Shown: positions 1 through 10,325, counted from the stretch's first letter. The stretch is 64,000 bases of DNA from Lachnospiraceae bacterium (GCA_016282745.1 JAEELL010000086.1:1-64000); one strand, 5' to 3'. Notes: generated by a model from the sequence alone, not told the origin. Program-made: numbers and translations.

Positions 1-1
1 A

Positions 2-94
2 AAGGCAGGAAACTATTTCTGGATTGAGCGAGACACCAAAAGAAGCGTAGAAGAAACAGTTTCTTTGGTTGAGAAGCATCTGGGATTAGTTTAG
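2..94 (+). CDS. C-terminal end of an unidentified protein (partial)
   Basis: Frame 2 is open from the left edge to a TAG at 92-94 and gives 30 residues ending in EKHLGLV. The start and most of the gene lie outside the window. The charged, helix-like tail is not enough to assign a family. It is taken as coding because the frame is open to the edge and has ordinary amino-acid composition; a chance open frame of this length is possible. Confidence 0.45.
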   Translation, partial: KAGNYFWIERDTKRSVEETVSLVEKHLGLV

Positions 95-153
95 AGTGGT
101 GTTGATAACACTAATAGTGAGCAGTTAATAATCTAATTGCAATGATAATCAAT

Positions 154-268
154 ATTATGAGAAGCACTACGTGCTTTCATAATCTCGAAATACTTCGTAT
201 TTCTCGTTAACTTATAGTGTAAATGCAAATGCCTGCTTCGCAGTCGCTTGCATTTCTTCCTATAAGTT
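154..268. repeat. Cluster of short hairpins with three-base loops
   Basis: Three structures lie side by side. Hairpin A (154-183) pairs ATTATGA-AAGCAC with GTGCTT-TCATAAT around loop TAC. Hairpin B (187-203) pairs GAAATAC with GTATTTC around loop TTC. Hairpin C has outer arms AACTTATAG (209-217) and CTATAAGTT (260-268), inner arms AAATGCAA (221-228) and TTGCATTT (248-255), and a tip CTGC-TTC-GCAG (233-243). No T-run follows, so this is not an ordinary terminator. Hairpin B and its flanks resemble the reverse complement of 42769-42799, which suggests a dispersed palindromic element. Confidence 0.6.
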
Positions 269-322
269 ATATTAATGAAAGATAAAGAAAATGATTGTTA
301 TATTTATGAGAGGAGATTTAAT

Positions 323-814
323 ATGATTAAGATAACAGAGGGAAGTATAATTGAACCAATTCCTACAGAAGAAGAGTATACTTATAAAGTAAATAGAGTG
401 TGGAAAGTTACTCCACCGCAGAGTTTTTTTGAGTTTTTAAAAAAATATAATTGTGCTGAGCCAATAGATTTTGAGATTGAAGCTAATAGAATTAGGCTTG
501 TAACAAGATTTTTTGGCATAGTAAAAAAAGAGTATAGCAATGGTGTTAACAGATACTATGATATAGGGTGCGTTCAATCAACGGCATTTGGACTTTTTTA
601 TTACGACGAAGACGCCACATCTTTTGGATTAATGCCATTTGCGGAATTGTTTGGAGGAGATTTCTTGTGTCTTGATAAAGGTAAGAATAACGAGTATGAA
701 GAAAATCCAAGAGTGTGTGTGTTAAGTCATGAAGAATCAGGAGAATGTAATCCTGTAACATACCACGTTGCAGATTCCTTTGACGAATTTGTTGAGAAGT
801 ATCATATTTTATAA
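323..814 (+). CDS. SMI1/KNR4 (SUKH) family protein
   Basis: This 163-residue cytosolic protein has a SUKH-like pattern: an early helix reading PPQSFFEFLKKYN, a central aromatic strand region, and a C-terminal helix DSFDEFVEKYHI. SUKH proteins are commonly immunity partners of secreted nuclease or deaminase toxins; whether this one neutralises anything is inference. The ATG at 323 is chosen because AGGAG at 311-315 sits at a good distance, while an in-frame ATG 48 bases upstream has no ribosome site. No toxin gene is adjacent. A second SUKH-like gene lies at 2595, so both may be orphan immunity genes. Confidence 0.7.
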   Translation: MIKITEGSIIEPIPTEEEYTYKVNRVWKVTPPQSFFEFLKKYNCAEPIDFEIEANRIRLVTRFFGIVKKEYSNGVNRYYDIGCVQSTAFGLFYYDEDATSFGLMPFAELFGGDFLCLDKGKNNEYEENPRVCVLSHEESGECNPVTYHVADSFDEFVEKYHIL

Positions 815-1007
815 TAGTGGAGAAAAAATGCTTAGAAGAAAAGTTGGGCTTGTTTTTGGGCTTCTTGTTCTGTATGATTGAAACAGAGTAAAAAAGAAAG
901 GAAAGGTATGTTTATGCGTAAAAGATATGTTATCGCTCAGTAGTCTGGGCATAAAATAAAATTGAAATTATGCTCAGATGAATCCGAAAAAATAAAAGGA
1001 GGATTAT
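815..1007. other. Spacer with two tiny open frames and a leader hairpin
   Basis: Two very short frames carry plausible ribosome sites: ATG 828 (17 codons) and an ATG near 908 (11 codons). They may be decayed gene pieces rather than peptides. An 11-pair hairpin at 944-978 (TCTGGGCATAA with TTATGCTCAGA) lies just before the next gene's ribosome site and could be a leader or processing structure. No clear promoter was seen. Confidence 0.35.
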
Positions 1008-1277
1008 ATGAGCTATATCAAAGCGGAAGAAATTCTGCCCAAGGAAGTAATTGAAATTATTCAGCAGTATGCAAGTGGTGTCAACATCTATATTCCCTGC
1101 AAGGAGAAAAAGGAGTGGGGAAGCCAGACCGATTCGAGAGGCTATTATCGAACACGAAATGACAATATTTGTGAGATGTATCGAAAAGGAAAATCAGTAC
1201 GGGATCTTGCATCTGAATATGCTTTATCAGAGAAAAGTATTCGCAGAATATTAAGAGAAACAAGACGTTCAGCATAG
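1008..1277 (+). CDS. CD3324-family small HTH protein
   Basis: An 89-residue protein resembling the clostridial CD3324 family. The N-terminal half has YIKAEEILPKEVIEIIQQY followed by VNIYIP and a conserved WG. The C-terminal half is a helix-turn-helix: EMYRKGKSVRDLASEYALSE then KSIRRILRE. The fold suggests DNA binding like Mor-type or resolvase-type HTH segments; its targets are unknown. AGGAGG precedes the ATG. It ends 11 bases before the next gene, a GNAT acetyltransferase, and the two probably form one transcript. CD3324-family genes often sit beside acetyltransferases or resistance genes, which fits. Confidence 0.75.
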   Translation: MSYIKAEEILPKEVIEIIQQYASGVNIYIPCKEKKEWGSQTDSRGYYRTRNDNICEMYRKGKSVRDLASEYALSEKSIRRILRETRRSA

Positions 1278-1288
1278 AGGAGGATATT

Positions 1289-1741
1289 ATGAGTGGTTAC
1301 AAGTATTTCACATTGGATCAAGTCCCTGAATTAAAGGACGAAGCAGCAGAATGGTTCCACAATAAATGGGGTGTGCCAAAAGAAGCATACCTGGAGTGCA
1401 TGGATGCATTCTTAAACAATGAAACAAAAAACGGTTGGTATTTGTGTCTTGACGGCGACCGCATTATCGCCGGCATGGGAGTGATTGATAATGATTTCCA
1501 TGATCGAAAAGACTTGTCCCCGAATGTATGTGCAGTATATACTGAGGAAGATTATCGTTGCCAGGGAATTGCCGGAACTTTATTGAATCTGGTAGTGGAA
1601 GATATGAAGAAAAGAGATGTCTCACCAATCTATCTGGTGACAGACCACATAGGCTTCTATGAAAAGTATGGATGGGAATTCTATTGTATGGCACAGGGAG
1701 ACGACGAACCGGAAATGACACGATTATACATACATAGGTAA
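1289..1741 (+). CDS. GNAT family N-acetyltransferase
   Basis: A 150-residue GNAT enzyme that would transfer an acetyl group from acetyl-CoA to an amine; the substrate is unknown. The acetyl-CoA-binding motif A is seen as VCAVYTEEDYRCQGIAGTLL (about 80-100, Q-G-I-A pattern). The motif B region GFYEKYGWEF marks the end of the fold. Length is typical. GAGGAGG precedes the ATG, and the gene is tightly coupled to the upstream HTH gene, suggesting co-regulation. Confidence 0.85.
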   Translation: MSGYKYFTLDQVPELKDEAAEWFHNKWGVPKEAYLECMDAFLNNETKNGWYLCLDGDRIIAGMGVIDNDFHDRKDLSPNVCAVYTEEDYRCQGIAGTLLNLVVEDMKKRDVSPIYLVTDHIGFYEKYGWEFYCMAQGDDEPEMTRLYIHR

Positions 1742-1800
1742 TGTATTGAGAGCGCTGGTCTTGGGATTGGCGCTTTCTCTGATTATATGGGAGGTTTGAA

Positions 1801-2289
1801 ATGATAAACTTAAGAGAAGTGAATCACAGCAACTGGATGTCTTGCATTGAATTAGATGTCCATGATTTCCAGCGACCATTTGTGAATCCAAACATCTTTA
1901 GCCTTGCGGAAGCCTATGCTCATTCTGATATAAATCCAGCAGAAGCAGAGAAATATTATCGCTGTATTCCCAAGGCGATTTACAATGATGATGAATTAAT
2001 TGGTTTCACGCTGATCACATATGAGAAAGAATGTGATTACGATGATATGCCGGCATATGAAATATATCGCCTGATGATTGATAAGAAATATCAGCAGCAG
2101 GGGTATGGTAAGGAAGCTGTGCGACAAATTATCGATTATATTAAAAGTTTTCCATACGGAGAAGTTGAAAACATCTATGCCTGTTGGCATCCTGAGAACA
2201 TGGCTTCACAAAAACTGTGCCTGAGTCTGGGATTTGAAATTATGGGAAAGGATGATGACGGCGCCATAATTGGGAGATTGGGGATTTAA
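1801..2289 (+). CDS. GNAT acetyltransferase, spermidine/BltD-like
   Basis: A 162-residue acetyltransferase with motif A YRLMIDKKYQQQGYGKEAVR (Q-Q-G-Y-G) and the C-terminal pattern NMASQKLCLSLGFEIMG that recurs in BltD/SpeG-type diamine and spermidine acetyltransferases. Polyamine acetylation is therefore possible, but the substrate is inferred from family resemblance. GGGAGG precedes the ATG. It follows the previous GNAT gene by 59 bases and could be read from the same promoter. It is not an obvious duplicate of that gene. Confidence 0.8.
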   Translation: MINLREVNHSNWMSCIELDVHDFQRPFVNPNIFSLAEAYAHSDINPAEAEKYYRCIPKAIYNDDELIGFTLITYEKECDYDDMPAYEIYRLMIDKKYQQQGYGKEAVRQIIDYIKSFPYGEVENIYACWHPENMASQKLCLSLGFEIMGKDDDGAIIGRLGI

Positions 2290-2324
2290 GTTTTTGGGCA
2301 TACTTCAATATAAACAGGCAATGA

Positions 2325-2552
2325 GTGCATACATACTGCAAAATGATAGAGTTGATGTGGGCTCATGGAGATGATTCGGTTGTGAACGTGGTTGACGTGA
2401 CAATTCTGGAGCGACTATCCGATGAGCAGGAAAGGTGGAAAAGATTTGGCACATATCTTACAAATGATTTTAAGCAGTATATTAATAATGACGTGCTTAC
2501 AAATCTATTACCGAATAAGTTTAGAAAACAAGGAAATACATGTGTACGATAG
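2325..2552 (+). pseudogene. Fragment of a small unknown protein
   Basis: This open frame gives 75 residues with a natural-looking core (MIELMWAHGDDSVVNVVDVT, then ERLSDEQERWKRFGTYL). It has only a GTG start without a ribosome site, directly preceded by an in-frame stop at 2322-2324. An ATG at 2321 lies in another frame and closes after 17 codons. The likeliest reading is the 3' part of a gene that lost its 5' end or suffered a frameshift. It lies between an acetyltransferase and a SUKH gene. The core looks like a small conserved family, but I cannot name it with confidence. Confidence 0.45.
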
Positions 2553-2594
2553 TACTGGAGGGTACTATGTTATTAAAGGGGGTAAGATAAAATA

Positions 2595-3119
2595 ATGACA
2601 ACACCAGAAGAAAAATACACTATTGAGTATAACGGAAGTGATGATTTAGGTGAATTTTTTGAGTTCTTAAGAATAAATACAGCTATGGAAAATGTGGGAT
2701 ATTCTGATGAAGAGATACAGATTATTGAAAAAGCTCTTCCGGATGGCGCAGTTTTGCCTAAACAATATAAGATTTTTTTGCAAAATGCCGGTAAAAAGTG
2801 TGATATGTGGACTGGAAATGATTATTTGTTAATAGATGATGAAGGTAATTTTATTGACTATAGTAAAGATTTGATTGAGGATGAAGAAGCGTATCCATTA
2901 TTCTTGCGATTCGAAATTGATCTACAGAAGTGTTTATTTTATTCCACAGTATATTATGAAGTATTTAATTTTTTACAATTAGGAGAGGATAATCCATATG
3001 TTTATTGTGTGAATCCATACGTTGTTGGATATGTTAATAAACCATTTGGGAGATTTGCAAATATGCTGATCGACCTGTATAATTCGTTTGTTGTAGAAAA
3101 GGAGAATGAAAATGAATAA
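2595..3119 (+). CDS. SMI1/KNR4 (SUKH)-like protein
   Basis: An acidic 174-residue protein with SUKH-like features: the helix-strand segment EEIQIIEKALPDGAVLPKQY, then KIFLQNAGK, a WTGNDYLLIDDEG strand pair and a C-terminal helix. It probably belongs to the same superfamily as the protein at 323 but is not a close copy. The ribosome site is weak (GGGG 12 bases upstream). Its last 8 bases overlap the start of the large exported protein at 3112, so the two are translationally coupled. An immunity role is inference; nothing here identifies a cognate toxin. Confidence 0.6.
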   Translation: MTTPEEKYTIEYNGSDDLGEFFEFLRINTAMENVGYSDEEIQIIEKALPDGAVLPKQYKIFLQNAGKKCDMWTGNDYLLIDDEGNFIDYSKDLIEDEEAYPLFLRFEIDLQKCLFYSTVYYEVFNFLQLGEDNPYVYCVNPYVVGYVNKPFGRFANMLIDLYNSFVVEKENENE

Positions 3120-6100
3120 AAAGTCTACGTTTAAACGATTAGTTAGTGTTCTGCTATTATGTTGTACAGTATTAAACAGTATTGACGTATATTCTAAAGA
3201 AAAAGAGAATGTGAAATATGATATCAATAGTGCGTGTGTGTATATAAAAGATGGGATAGATAGTTTGGGTAATGTTAAATTTCAAACTGTTAATTATGTT
3301 AAAAATGTAATTCGATATGGAAATAATAGTGATGAATTATTGAGCGCTTATAAGCATTTATACAAAATTATATTTGATAGTGATGAAAGTTTGGAAAACA
3401 GCGATTCGTATTTCTTTTCTGTACAAGTGGATAATAGTGTTGATGAGGAAGAAGTTGAATATATCTTATCCCTCCAAAACTCCGACGGAGGTTTTGGCCT
3501 TGCAAAAAACTATCAGAGCGACATATTAGACACTAAAATCGCATTGAAGGCACTTCAGGTATTAGGTGAGACTGATGCAATGACAAATGCTACAAGATAT
3601 ATTTTCTCAAATCAGAATAAGGATGGTGGTTTTGGTTATCAGCCGGGGCTTAAGTCAAATGCCGAACTTACAGCTGATATAGCTAACATTCTTGCAGATT
3701 GTATTAATGATGAGATGAATCTTAAGACTGAGTTTTCGGCTGAGATAGCAAAGCTTAGAAGTTACCTTGATAAAAATGCTGTGCCATTAACAAATCTTAG
3801 CTCAGACAAACTGGAAAATGTTTATCAGCATTTCAATACAGCATTGTTCAAATTAAAGATGGACAGTGAGTATGATGTGTCAGAGTATTATGATTTGCAG
3901 GCAGAAGACGGAAGTGTATTTGCAGATCCCCTTGCAACAGCTATGTATCTTGAATTGATGGTAAGAGAACAGAATACAATCAAGGCAAGCATTGACGATA
4001 TATCATTTACAACAGATGAAGGTGAAAATGCATCAATATTTAACAGTGATGAAAATGTTAATATTACGGTTAACAGTTCGTTTAATGCTGAAGAAGGATA
4101 TCTTACAGTTTCAGTTGTAACTCCTGAAGGAGAGGTGATTGATCTTGACAATGAAGCCCTTGTATTCAACACTGCTGATTATCCTAACGGTTCATACAGA
4201 GTAGTTGCAAAGGTAATTAACAACTTCAATAATGAAGTGGCAGCAAAGTATTCAAATATGTTTACTGTTAACAAGTCTTTTGTTGCAGAAGAACTGAACC
4301 TTGCATTCTATAATGCAGACACAGAATCTGAAAATTATGGACAGGTTATTCAGGTTGCTAACAAAGGTGATAGTGTAAAGGCATCATTACGTGCGGCAAT
4401 AGACCTCAAAAATGCCGATGAAGTAGAAGGTGATTTGGTTATCAACTGGCACCTTATGAGAAAAACAAAAGAAGTTAAGAATGGCGTAGTTGAAATTGGT
4501 GAAGATAGTACTGATAGTATTGATAGTATTGTGCTTGATGAAGTTAATCTTGATACAACAGAGGCATGTACATATGTACTTGAAGCTGAAATAACTGCTG
4601 GTGAGACAGTAGTTAAAAATGCAATAACAACATTTATCGTATCAGGACAGGAAATGGCTGTTCTTACAAATGTTGATAAAGACGAATTAGTAGCAGCGAA
4701 AGACAGTGCCAATGTCTCAGTTAAAATCAGAGAAAAGAAGACAGTTGACCTTGTTCTTGCAACAGGAACAGAAGATGCACAGATTGCAAATAAGTATGCG
4801 GACAAGATTGAAGAAATTAAAAACAGCTTAGAGAAACTTGGTTACACTGTAAATGTTGGTGCAACAAAGTCAACACATTATACTGCAAAAGATACATTTG
4901 CATGGCAGGAATATGACCATATAGATTATATAGAACCGGACAAAGGTTATGCTAAGTATAATATTCCAAAGCATATTCTGTATGAAAATGATGGTATTAG
5001 AATGATTGGATATTGTATTGAAGGAAATAAGGATTTCTTATATCTTGAAGGCAATAACGAGACAAAGAAAGTACTTGAGTTTGATGTTAAAAAAGAAGAT
5101 GGAAATAACTGGCACACAATTGAGGGTGCAGGATTTTTGTTTAATACTTCAATAAAGGATAATACGATTGAAGGTTACTGTGTATTATTAAGAAGTGGCG
5201 GCCTTTACCTTTATAAGATAAAACCAAATGATTTAACAAAGTTTAGAAATGGTAAATCAAACTCGAAAACAACCATTAAGAGTGTATCTGTAAAGAATAC
5301 CAGCTCGGAACACCATATCAAATTGGTTGTTGAGAATAATCTCGCATCTGTATATGACAATGATAACCTTGTTATGGAAAATATTAATGTTGGAGAAGTA
5401 GAAGGAGACGGATATGGACCAATTACCTTCCATGGAAGTCATTATTGTTCACAGATATCTTCTTTCAGATTCTCAAATATCTCAATGAAGGCTATCGGTG
5501 GAAAGAAATTTGAAGATATTATTTCATCATATAACTTTGAAAGTTATGACAGCAGATATATTATTAACGTTTCGGATTCAGAGGATGAGAATATTGTAAA
5601 TGATGCTGACAGAATTATTAACGCTGCTAATGAAAAGAACATTACTATGTTGACAGTTGGTAATGATACTAACAGAGAAGCATACGGCAATCTTTACAAA
5701 GATAGTGACAGTGATGAAGGGTCTTCATCAGTGGAAGGAAAATTCTATGAACTATCAGATGATACAACACTTGATCAGATTGAACAGTATATTATCAGTA
5801 ATGAAGAAAGCAAGTATGTTGTAAACGAAAACGGAAACAAAGCTACTGACCTTGTATTTACAGGGACGTTGTATGATGGTTCAGTGTTTACAAAGAAGTT
5901 TGAACATTTATATGAGGGTGAACAGATTAACTTCAATATTCCTCAGACAATGGAAGGGCTGAAAGTCGGCAGTGATGCACCTGTACTTAAGGATATTACA
6001 CTGACATTTACCGATGCAATTGGAAAGCGTATAGCTGTACCGGCAGATGATATTTATTTACCGGTTGTTCGCTATACCGAAAATATTGCAGACAGGCTGA

Positions 6101-7293
6101 CATCAGATGATGATGAGTACATGCAGTATAATAACGCTCAGATTGAGCACAGAGTATACAACAATTCAGATAAGAATACTGCCAAGAATCTGGTTAGCGT
6201 AATTAGCATTAAAGATTCACAAGGAAATGTTGTAAAGACTTACAGCAAAGAACTTGATGAGATTATGGTATCAAGTTATATTGATCACGCAGTGACATGG
6301 AACACGGCTGAAAGCGAAGCCGGAGAATATACTATTGAGGCATCAGTATATGACGGTTCTTATCTGGTGACCCGCAGCACAAAGACTGTAACAGTAGAGG
6401 AGATTGATGCTTCATATGTTGATATTTCCGGAAATGTTACATTGTCAAAGAAGATTCTTAAGAATACAGATGAACTTGTTATTTCTAAGGCAGTTAAAAA
6501 TGAATTTAAGAACAGAATTGAGAATGCTAAAGAAATAATAAGAATTGTTAATGCAGAAACAAATGATACTGTTTATGAGAGTGAGATCTCTTTGAGTCTT
6601 GATGGATTTGAAAAAGTGTCTTCGACAGAAACAGTAATTGCAATTGATGATTTTAGTTATGCCGAAAACGGAGAGTATTATATCTGCCATGAGGCATTAC
6701 TTGAAGACGGAAGAATCATTCCTCTTGAGGGAGACGGATTTATTCTTGATACTAAGAAGAAACCTGACTATAATAAAATATTTGGTGACGGCGCGCTTAT
6801 CTCATTAAATAATGAAAATGAGACAAACGGAATAGAATTAGACGGTGCAATTATTACTGTCGGTGGAACAATGCATTCAAACACAAATATTGAAGTGAAC
6901 ACATCTATTCTTAACATTTCAAATACATGTGAAGCAGTGCTTCCTGTTTCGTTTAACGCAGTTGTAACAAATATTGCAAATGGAACAAGAGTATGCGGAG
7001 CAATAGATACACCTGAAACAGATGCACAGATTGCGGATGAGGATATATTTATAGAGTCTCCAATCTATGATAACTATGCAAATGGTGGAACATTGCTTGC
7101 AAGCAATGGAAATATTACAATCAAATCTTCATACGCAAGATTTAAAGGACTTATATATGCGCCAAACGGTACAGTTACCATTGAGTCTTCAACATTTAAT
7201 ATGGAAGGAAGAATCATTGCTAAGAACATCGTTTATAAGGGCAGTGTGCTCAATGTAAGTTCTTATGATGGTGATTTGGATTTCTTGAAATAA
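3112..7293 (+). CDS. Large exported multidomain protein with prenyltransferase-like repeats
   Basis: A 1393-residue exported protein. The start at 3112 is preferred over 3106 because GGAG (3101-3104) is 7 bases away rather than 1. In order: a signal peptide (about 1-27); two squalene-cyclase/prenyltransferase-like repeats with NSDGGFG and NKDGGFGY (about 110-185); Ig-like beta segments; a probable von Willebrand A-like fold starting at VDLVLATGT, apparently split by a lectin-like beta insertion, and resuming at YIINVSDSED; further Ig-like segments; and a C-terminal beta-helix/bactofilin-like domain rich in GTV, GNIT and NMEGRI repeats. No sortase motif or membrane anchor is seen. Related clostridial surface proteins exist, but the function is unknown. 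The coupled upstream SUKH gene is an odd partner. Confidence 0.75.
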   Translation: MNKKSTFKRLVSVLLLCCTVLNSIDVYSKEKENVKYDINSACVYIKDGIDSLGNVKFQTVNYVKNVIRYGNNSDELLSAYKHLYKIIFDSDESLENSDSYFFSVQVDNSVDEEEVEYILSLQNSDGGFGLAKNYQSDILDTKIALKALQVLGETDAMTNATRYIFSNQNKDGGFGYQPGLKSNAELTADIANILADCINDEMNLKTEFSAEIAKLRSYLDKNAVPLTNLSSDKLENVYQHFNTALFKLKMDSEYDVSEYYDLQAEDGSVFADPLATAMYLELMVREQNTIKASIDDISFTTDEGENASIFNSDENVNITVNSSFNAEEGYLTVSVVTPEGEVIDLDNEALVFNTADYPNGSYRVVAKVINNFNNEVAAKYSNMFTVNKSFVAEELNLAFYNADTESENYGQVIQVANKGDSVKASLRAAIDLKNADEVEGDLVINWHLMRKTKEVKNGVVEIGEDSTDSIDSIVLDEVNLDTTEACTYVLEAEITAGETVVKNAITTFIVSGQEMAVLTNVDKDELVAAKDSANVSVKIREKKTVDLVLATGTEDAQIANKYADKIEEIKNSLEKLGYTVNVGATKSTHYTAKDTFAWQEYDHIDYIEPDKGYAKYNIPKHILYENDGIRMIGYCIEGNKDFLYLEGNNETKKVLEFDVKKEDGNNWHTIEGAGFLFNTSIKDNTIEGYCVLLRSGGLYLYKIKPNDLTKFRNGKSNSKTTIKSVSVKNTSSEHHIKLVVENNLASVYDNDNLVMENINVGEVEGDGYGPITFHGSHYCSQISSFRFSNISMKAIGGKKFEDIISSYNFESYDSRYIINVSDSEDENIVNDADRIINAANEKNITMLTVGNDTNREAYGNLYKDSDSDEGSSSVEGKFYELSDDTTLDQIEQYIISNEESKYVVNENGNKATDLVFTGTLYDGSVFTKKFEHLYEGEQINFNIPQTMEGLKVGSDAPVLKDITLTFTDAIGKRIAVPADDIYLPVVRYTENIADRLTSDDDEYMQYNNAQIEHRVYNNSDKNTAKNLVSVISIKDSQGNVVKTYSKELDEIMVSSYIDHAVTWNTAESEAGEYTIEASVYDGSYLVTRSTKTVTVEEIDASYVDISGNVTLSKKILKNTDELVISKAVKNEFKNRIENAKEIIRIVNAETNDTVYESEISLSLDGFEKVSSTETVIAIDDFSYAENGEYYICHEALLEDGRIIPLEGDGFILDTKKKPDYNKIFGDGALISLNNENETNGIELDGAIITVGGTMHSNTNIEVNTSILNISNTCEAVLPVSFNAVVTNIANGTRVCGAIDTPETDAQIADEDIFIESPIYDNYANGGTLLASNGNITIKSSYARFKGLIYAPNGTVTIESSTFNMEGRIIAKNIVYKGSVLNVSSYDGDLDFLK

Positions 7294-7332
7294 TAGAGTG
7301 ACATTTTCGTAGAATTGAATACGTGAAAGAGT

Positions 7333-7395
7333 AATAAGGATTCAGTATTATTACAGAATTGTTGTAAGGCAACTGTAATATGCTGAATCCTTATT
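7333..7395 (+). terminator. Long stem-loop terminator
   Basis: Arms AATAAGGATTCAGTATT-(7333-) and the matching GCTGAATCCTTATT side (to 7395) form a stem of more than 20 pairs with small mismatches, followed by a T-rich stretch. It ends transcription of the 3112-7293 gene and isolates the downstream transporter. Confidence 0.8.
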
Positions 7396-7489
7396 TTACA
7401 AAACGGAGTTAAAAGAATATAATAGTGGTAAAATGAAATAAATATAATTATAAATAAATACAATTGTAAATAAGTTCAAGGAGTAAGTT

Positions 7490-8650
7490 ATGATTACACT
7501 ATTGGCAAATATATTTATAAAATCAGATAAAGAAGATAAGGTGAGAAAAGTATATGGAACGCTGTGCAGTATTGTTGGGATAATGCTCAATATATTATTG
7601 TTTTTAGGAAAATTTGTAATAGGTAGTTTGAGTGGGTCTATTGCAATTCAGGCAGATGCATTCAACAACCTTTCGGACGCAGGTTCATCTATAATTACAT
7701 TAGTGGGCTTTAGATTGTCGGGGAAAAAACCGGATATTGAACATCCTTTTGGACATGGAAGAATTGAGTACATATCAGGACTTGGAGTGGCAGTGCTTAT
7801 TATATTGATGGGATTTGAACTTGCCAGAAGTTCTGTAGAAAAAATTATTCATCCAACTGCAGTGGACATTGAGATGGTGACGTTTGTCGTGTTGATAATG
7901 TCAATTCTGGTTAAGTTATATATGTTTTACTATAATAACTCTATTGGGGAAAAGATAGATTCTGCAGCTATGAAGGCTACGGCAGTTGACAGTATTAGTG
8001 ATGTTGGAGCTACGTCAGTTGTTTTGATTGCCGCTCTTATAAACAAATATGTCGGAATAAATGTGGACGGAATCTGTGGTTTGATTGTTGCATTGTTAAT
8101 ATTGAAAGCTGGATACGAAGTGGCAAAAGATACTATTTCTCCGTTGCTTGGACAACCTCCAAAGAAGGAGTTTGTCGATCAGATTGTTGAGATTGTTATG
8201 GCCCATGAAGGAATTGTTGGAATCCATGATTTAGTGGTTCATGATTATGGCCCTGGACGAGTTATGATATCTCTTCACACAGAAGTCCCGGGAGATGGGG
8301 ATATTTTTGTGATTCACGATATGATTGATAGGGTAGAAAAAGAATTAAAAGATAAATTAAATTGTGATGCTGTTATTCATATGGATCCGATTGAAGTAAA
8401 TAACGAGGTGGTAAATACTACAAGAAAAATAGTAAAAGAATTGTTGAAGAAAATTGATGAGAATCTCTCGATGCATGATTTTAGAATGGTAACAGGCGAG
8501 ACACATACGAATCTTATTTTTGATGTTGTGCTTCCTTATACAGTAAAGATGGAACCGGATGAATTAAAAGAAAAGATTCAGGAAGTTATAAATGGATACG
8601 ATAATCATTATTATACTGTAGTTACTGTTGATAGAGATTATGTACTGTAA
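7490..8650 (+). CDS. Cation diffusion facilitator (metal efflux) transporter
   Basis: A 386-residue membrane protein of the CDF family, which exchanges protons for divalent metals (Zn, Mn, Fe, Co or Cd) to lower cytoplasmic metal. The family motifs are clear: DAFNNLSDAGSS in helix II and HPFGHGRIEYIS at the helix II-III loop; DSISDVGATSVV in helix V carries the second Asp pair. The cytoplasmic C-terminal domain (from about 215) has the usual VHDYGPGR and INxHM-like segments plus an extra domain after about 300. The metal cannot be told with certainty; DAFNNLSD and the long C-terminus fit the Mn/Fe-type branch. AAGGAG precedes the ATG. A terminator isolates it upstream. Confidence 0.9.
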   Translation: MITLLANIFIKSDKEDKVRKVYGTLCSIVGIMLNILLFLGKFVIGSLSGSIAIQADAFNNLSDAGSSIITLVGFRLSGKKPDIEHPFGHGRIEYISGLGVAVLIILMGFELARSSVEKIIHPTAVDIEMVTFVVLIMSILVKLYMFYYNNSIGEKIDSAAMKATAVDSISDVGATSVVLIAALINKYVGINVDGICGLIVALLILKAGYEVAKDTISPLLGQPPKKEFVDQIVEIVMAHEGIVGIHDLVVHDYGPGRVMISLHTEVPGDGDIFVIHDMIDRVEKELKDKLNCDAVIHMDPIEVNNEVVNTTRKIVKELLKKIDENLSMHDFRMVTGETHTNLIFDVVLPYTVKMEPDELKEKIQEVINGYDNHYYTVVTVDRDYVL

Positions 8651-8744
8651 TTATATAACTAAGAAGTCGATGCCCCCTCCTCTAAACAAAGTGAAGGTGG
8701 GAGTCTTCTCTCGTTTTATATATGCTACGTAAGACGGGCTTCTT

Positions 8745-9887
<1,143 letters not shown>

Positions 9888-10325
9888 AGTATAATTCTCC
9901 TTTGCTTATTACATAATAATTTTTGAATGTAAAACATCAGTAACTTCTATTTTAGAGGCTTATGCAAAGATTATCAATTCAATTTGGGCAGAATTAGTAA
10001 TAATAACAAAAAGTATATTCAATGACACTACAAATAAGAAATTCGCCTAAAAGTATGTAAGCAAAAAGAAAGCAAGAAGAAAAAGTCGGCAACCCAAATA
10101 AGAAATTCATAAAAAAGTATGCGCAGTGTAAAAATGAATAAAAAATAATCATTCTGAGATACTAATAAATAATAATTCTTGATTAACTAGAATCAAATTA
10201 ATTAAGAACTAGAAACTTGAAGGAACAGAGAAATATAAACTCTAGAAAAAAGCAAAAAAGAAGAAAAAAGTAAAAATGAAGAAAAAAGCAAATATTTAGA
10301 AAAATATTTAAGGAGTGATGGATTA
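9888..10325. other. 438-base divergent spacer with direct repeats and A-rich leader
   Basis: It separates the poly-Asn gene (left) from spoVAD (right). A direct repeat built on AAATAAGAAATTC followed by AAAAGTATG occurs near 10030 and again near 10095. Then come a sporulation-type promoter (10135-10164), an imperfect hairpin (TTCTTGATTAA 10176-10186 with TTAATTAAGAA 10198-10208), and a purine tract at 10225-10310 made of imperfect GAAGAAAAAAGYAAA units. No spoVAC gene or other coding frame is present. Confidence 0.6.
10135..10164 (+). promoter_or_regulatory. Sigma-G-like promoter of spoVAD
   Basis: TGAATA (10135-10140), a 17-base spacer, then GATACTA (10158-10164). The forespore sigma-G consensus is TGAATA, 17-18 bases, CATACTA, so only one position differs. 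This matches the known forespore expression of spoVA genes. Confidence 0.7.
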
